Shown one piece after another: positions 4,354 through 6,350 of a stretch of DNA of 6,350 nt. Location of the stretch: assembly GCA_005788205.1 (NCBI GenBank), contig SXYT01000003.1, positions 1-6,350 of the forward strand. The letters are read 5' to 3'. The notes under the pieces were generated by a model. It worked only from the letters and a program-made list of their open reading frames with translations. It was not told where the DNA came from and did not search any database. The position numbers and the translations under genes are program-made. This DNA comes from Actinomycetota bacterium (GTDB lineage: Bacteria > Actinomycetota > Acidimicrobiia > Acidimicrobiales > Ilumatobacteraceae). Every line of letters begins with the position of its first letter. Position 1 is the stretch's first letter.

Positions 4354-6265
4354 GATGAACACGAAGCGTTGTTTCCGGTTGGTGTGTGCCGCCGCCCTGG
4401 TCGTTCTCGCATCATTTTCACAGGCGTGGCCGCGTTCGGTTTCCGCCGATGCAAACGAAACTGCGGTCGACGGACCAAACGCGTTAAAACAGGCATCCAT
4501 CACCGCCGGCGAGAGTCACTCTTGCGCGCTGCTTGCCACCGGCGCTATCAAATGCTGGGGCCTCAACGGGCAAGGACAGGTTGGCGACGGCACCACAACC
4601 AGTAGGTACACACCCACAGACGTCACCGGGTTATCAAGCGGCGTCACCGCCATCACCGCTGGCGGAAATCACACATGTGCATTGCTCACCACCGGCGCTA
4701 TGAAATGCTGGGGCTTCAACGCGCACGGACAGCTTGGTGACGGCACCATCACCGACCGGTCGATAGCCATTGATGTCACCGGGTTATCAAGCGGCGTCAC
4801 CGCCATCACCGGCGGCACTAATCACACATGTGCATTGCTCACCACCGGCGCGGTCAAATGCTGGGGTCGCAATGTCGTCGGACAGGTTGGTGACAGCACC
4901 ACCACTATCAGGTTCACAGCCACAGATGTCAGCGGTTTGTCAAGTGGTGTCACCGCCATCACCGCCGGCCATAGTCACACCTGTGCATTGGTTGCCACCG
5001 GTGCCGTCAAATGCTGGGGCTACAACTTAAACGGAGATGTTGGTGACGGCACCACCACCAACCGATCGACACCCACCAACGTCACCGGGTTGTCAAGCGG
5101 CGTCACCGCCATCACCGCCGGTTTGTATAACACATGTGCCCTACTCGCAACCGGCGCAGTGAAATGCTGGGGCTACAACGAATATGGACAGGTTGGTGAC
5201 AGCACCACCACCAACCGATTGACACCCACTGACGTCAACGGTTTGTCAAGCGGTGTCACAGCCATCACCACCACCTGGGCTCACACCTGTGCGCTGCTTG
5301 CCACCGGCGCCATAAAATGCTGGGGCTACAACGGGCAAGGACAGGTTGGCGACGGCACCACCATCGTTAGGTACACACCCACAGGCGTCACCGGGTTATC
5401 AAGCGGTGTTGGGCCGACAACCACCACCACAACAACAACAACAACAACGGTTGCGCCTACATCAACATCGACAACAACGGTTACGCCTACATCGATTACA
5501 CCCGCCACGTCTTCCCCACCAAACACCAACACACCCACAACCGTTGCAACTGACGTCTCTGTCGCTCAAACGACCACAAAAACCACACCACCAACAGCTT
5601 CAACTACCACGACCGCTGTCTCGCTATCAACCACAACGACTGTCTCGCCAGCAACCACCACAACCACTCAACCAACGCCTGAGATAGAACAATTCATTGG
5701 TGCATCCACCGATGACATAGGCAAACTTGCCAAAAAAGCAAAGACCAACAACGGTGCAGCACTTCTCATCAACGGCAAAGCTGTTGATGTTGGTGTTCGC
5801 ACCACACCAACATCGATGACACTCACCTACGAAAATGCGTCGCTGGAAGTGAAATGCTTCGACAGAGATGGAAACGAGTTGGCGTTGTCAAGCGACAACA
5901 GCTTGACAGTACGCGCTGGCGACACCGTCAGAGTGACCGCGACAAGTTTCCTTCCAACATCACAGATCAACGTCGCGGTGTTCTCCGACCCTGTCGCATT
6001 GGGAACCGTTGTCGTCGATTCCAACGGGCAAGCAAAACAGCAATGGACCATTCCCAACACAATCGCAGCCGGGAACCACACACTGGTCATCTCAGGTGAT
6101 CTCGCGGGAGTGGACAACACAGTGTTTGGGTTAAGCATCGCAGTCAACGAAAAATCATTTGTTGCACGCATCACATCAAGCGTGTGGACACGAGTCATTA
6201 TCGCGCTTGGTGTAATCGGTGGTTTGCTGATCCCAGCAAACCGTCGTCGACGCCGCAACGCATAA
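4352..6265 (+). CDS. Secreted, membrane-anchored RCC1-repeat protein with Thr-rich linker
   Basis: A 637-residue protein. Residues 1-34 form a Sec signal peptide: MMNTKRCFR, a hydrophobic core LVCAAALVVLASFSQAW, and a likely cleavage after SADA. Residues 50-353 hold six RCC1 repeats of 51 residues with the core C-A-L-L-x-T-G-A-x-K-C-W-G, then G-Q-V-G-D-x-T-T and D-V-T-G-L-S-S-G-V-T-A-I-T. Each repeat has two Cys 10 residues apart (first pair Cys58/Cys68), likely disulfides outside the cell. Residues 354-443 are a Thr/Pro/Ser linker with 11 Thr in a row at 356-366. Residues 444-600 include an Ig-like segment (RAGDTVRVTATSFLP, then GQAKQQWTIPN and AAGNHTLVISG). A membrane helix (about 615-629) and tail NRRRRRNA end it. 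RCC1 repeats form beta-propellers used for binding, so an exposed binding or adhesion role is inferred, ligand unknown. The frame is open back to 4046, but that part is antisense to the epimerase and crosses the junction. The start is set by GGGA and the signal peptide. Codon use differs from the left-hand genes. Confidence 0.9.
   Translation: MMNTKRCFRLVCAAALVVLASFSQAWPRSVSADANETAVDGPNALKQASITAGESHSCALLATGAIKCWGLNGQGQVGDGTTTSRYTPTDVTGLSSGVTAITAGGNHTCALLTTGAMKCWGFNAHGQLGDGTITDRSIAIDVTGLSSGVTAITGGTNHTCALLTTGAVKCWGRNVVGQVGDSTTTIRFTATDVSGLSSGVTAITAGHSHTCALVATGAVKCWGYNLNGDVGDGTTTNRSTPTNVTGLSSGVTAITAGLYNTCALLATGAVKCWGYNEYGQVGDSTTTNRLTPTDVNGLSSGVTAITTTWAHTCALLATGAIKCWGYNGQGQVGDGTTIVRYTPTGVTGLSSGVGPTTTTTTTTTTTVAPTSTSTTTVTPTSITPATSSPPNTNTPTTVATDVSVAQTTTKTTPPTASTTTTAVSLSTTTTVSPATTTTTQPTPEIEQFIGASTDDIGKLAKKAKTNNGAALLINGKAVDVGVRTTPTSMTLTYENASLEVKCFDRDGNELALSSDNSLTVRAGDTVRVTATSFLPTSQINVAVFSDPVALGTVVVDSNGQAKQQWTIPNTIAAGNHTLVISGDLAGVDNTVFGLSIAVNEKSFVARITSSVWTRVIIALGVIGGLLIPANRRRRRNA
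4499..5410 (+). repeat. Six tandem 153-bp units encoding RCC1 repeats
   Basis: The unit is 153 bp (51 codons) with no length change between the six copies. The most conserved DNA is around GGTTATCAAGCGGCGTCACC, the CACCGCCATCACC that follows, and the AAATGCTGGGG that encodes K-C-W-G. Units 1 and 6 are unusually close: over the 85 nt from 4561 and from 5326 there are about nine differences, against about twice that between units 1 and 2. The constant length and high identity favour recent unit duplication or gene conversion, and also make collapse of extra units in a short-read assembly possible. Confidence 0.9.
5411..5680 (+). repeat. Low-complexity ACA/ACC-rich DNA encoding the Thr-rich linker
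   Basis: Starts with a run of 11 Thr codons (5417-5449), six of them consecutive ACA. A 30-nt tandem duplication follows: ACAACAACGG, TTGCGCCTAC and ATC at 5441-5463 recur at 5471-5493 with one change (G to A at 5483), encoding TTTVAPTS and TTTVTPTS. The rest is Thr/Ser/Pro-rich without exact repeats. Such runs are prone to replication slippage, so linker length may vary between strains. Confidence 0.85.
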
Positions 6266-6268
6266 CGC

Positions 6269-6350
6269 TCACATACGCTTCAGCTCAGTGACCACGCCAC
6301 CAGCGACACGCACAATGTCAATCGGTGCAGCACCGAAGTTGTCATTCCAC
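6269..6350 (-). CDS. 3' end of an unidentified gene (cut by window edge)
   Basis: The minus strand reads open from the window edge for 26 complete codons to a TGA at 6271-6269. The visible C-terminus begins WNDNFGAAPIDIVRV and ends VTELKRM. The codon mix (GGT, GCT, ATT, GTC) resembles the RCC1 gene and not the left-hand genes. It is convergent with the RCC1 gene, with 3 nt between stop codons, a normal arrangement in compact genomes. The family is not recognised from so short a tail. An open frame of this length could occur by chance, so the call rests on the residue composition and the tight convergent spacing. Confidence 0.45.
   Translation of the reverse strand, partial: WNDNFGAAPIDIVRVAGGVVTELKRM

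Noticed and set aside
4219..4503. N-terminal extension of the epimerase on the minus strand
   Set aside because: The translated sequence has no Rossmann motif, runs through both direct repeats and is antisense to the RCC1 signal peptide.

Overview
The window joins two compositionally different pieces of bacterial DNA, and the boundary can be placed to within a few bases of position 4219. Positions 1-4218 are high-GC (roughly 70% by eye), densely coding, with C/G-ending codons. They look like an actinomycete chromosome: a DUF664/DinB protein of the mycothiol-linked type, GTG starts, an ATGA start/stop overlap, and four probable leaderless genes with a TANNNT box exactly 6 nt before the start codon. 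Positions 4221-6350 are nearer 50-58% GC and freely use A/T-ending codons. They carry a secreted RCC1-repeat protein with a long Thr-rich linker, a style common in aquatic Actinobacteria such as Acidimicrobiia; that placement is inference.

Layout of the left part. (1) The N-terminal 100 residues of a fatty-acid-desaturase-like membrane protein run off the left edge on the minus strand. (2) A minus-strand operon follows, in transcription order: AAC(6')-like GNAT acetyltransferase, isochorismatase-fold cysteine hydrolase, DUF664/DinB protein. (3) A second GNAT of RimJ/RimL type is divergent from this operon. (4) A small VOC/glyoxalase-fold protein is convergent with that GNAT and divergent from (5) a DUF4287 + DUF1801/DUF5655-like protein. 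(6) A minus-strand NAD-dependent epimerase keeps its C-terminal 186 residues but loses its Rossmann N-terminus exactly at the 4219 boundary. These are mostly small stress, detoxification or modification genes of the kind found in variable actinobacterial neighbourhoods. Only the GNAT-hydrolase-DUF664 set looks co-transcribed.

Layout of the right part. It opens with a 52-nt direct repeat (copies at 4219 and 4302, one mismatch) that contains a conserved imperfect hairpin and a Shine-Dalgarno sequence. The second copy is the leader of a 637-residue exported protein: signal peptide, six 51-residue RCC1 repeats with paired cysteines, a 90-residue Thr-rich linker, an Ig-like region, and a C-terminal membrane helix followed by an Arg-rich tail. 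The last 82 bases hold the convergent 3' end of another minus-strand gene.

The most important caveat is that the 4219 boundary may be a metagenomic assembly chimera and not a natural insertion. The gene break, the composition shift and the repeat edge all fall at the same base. No rRNA, tRNA, CRISPR array, transposase or integrase was seen. No gap without a gene exceeds about 135 bases (4219-4351, described as the repeat leader).
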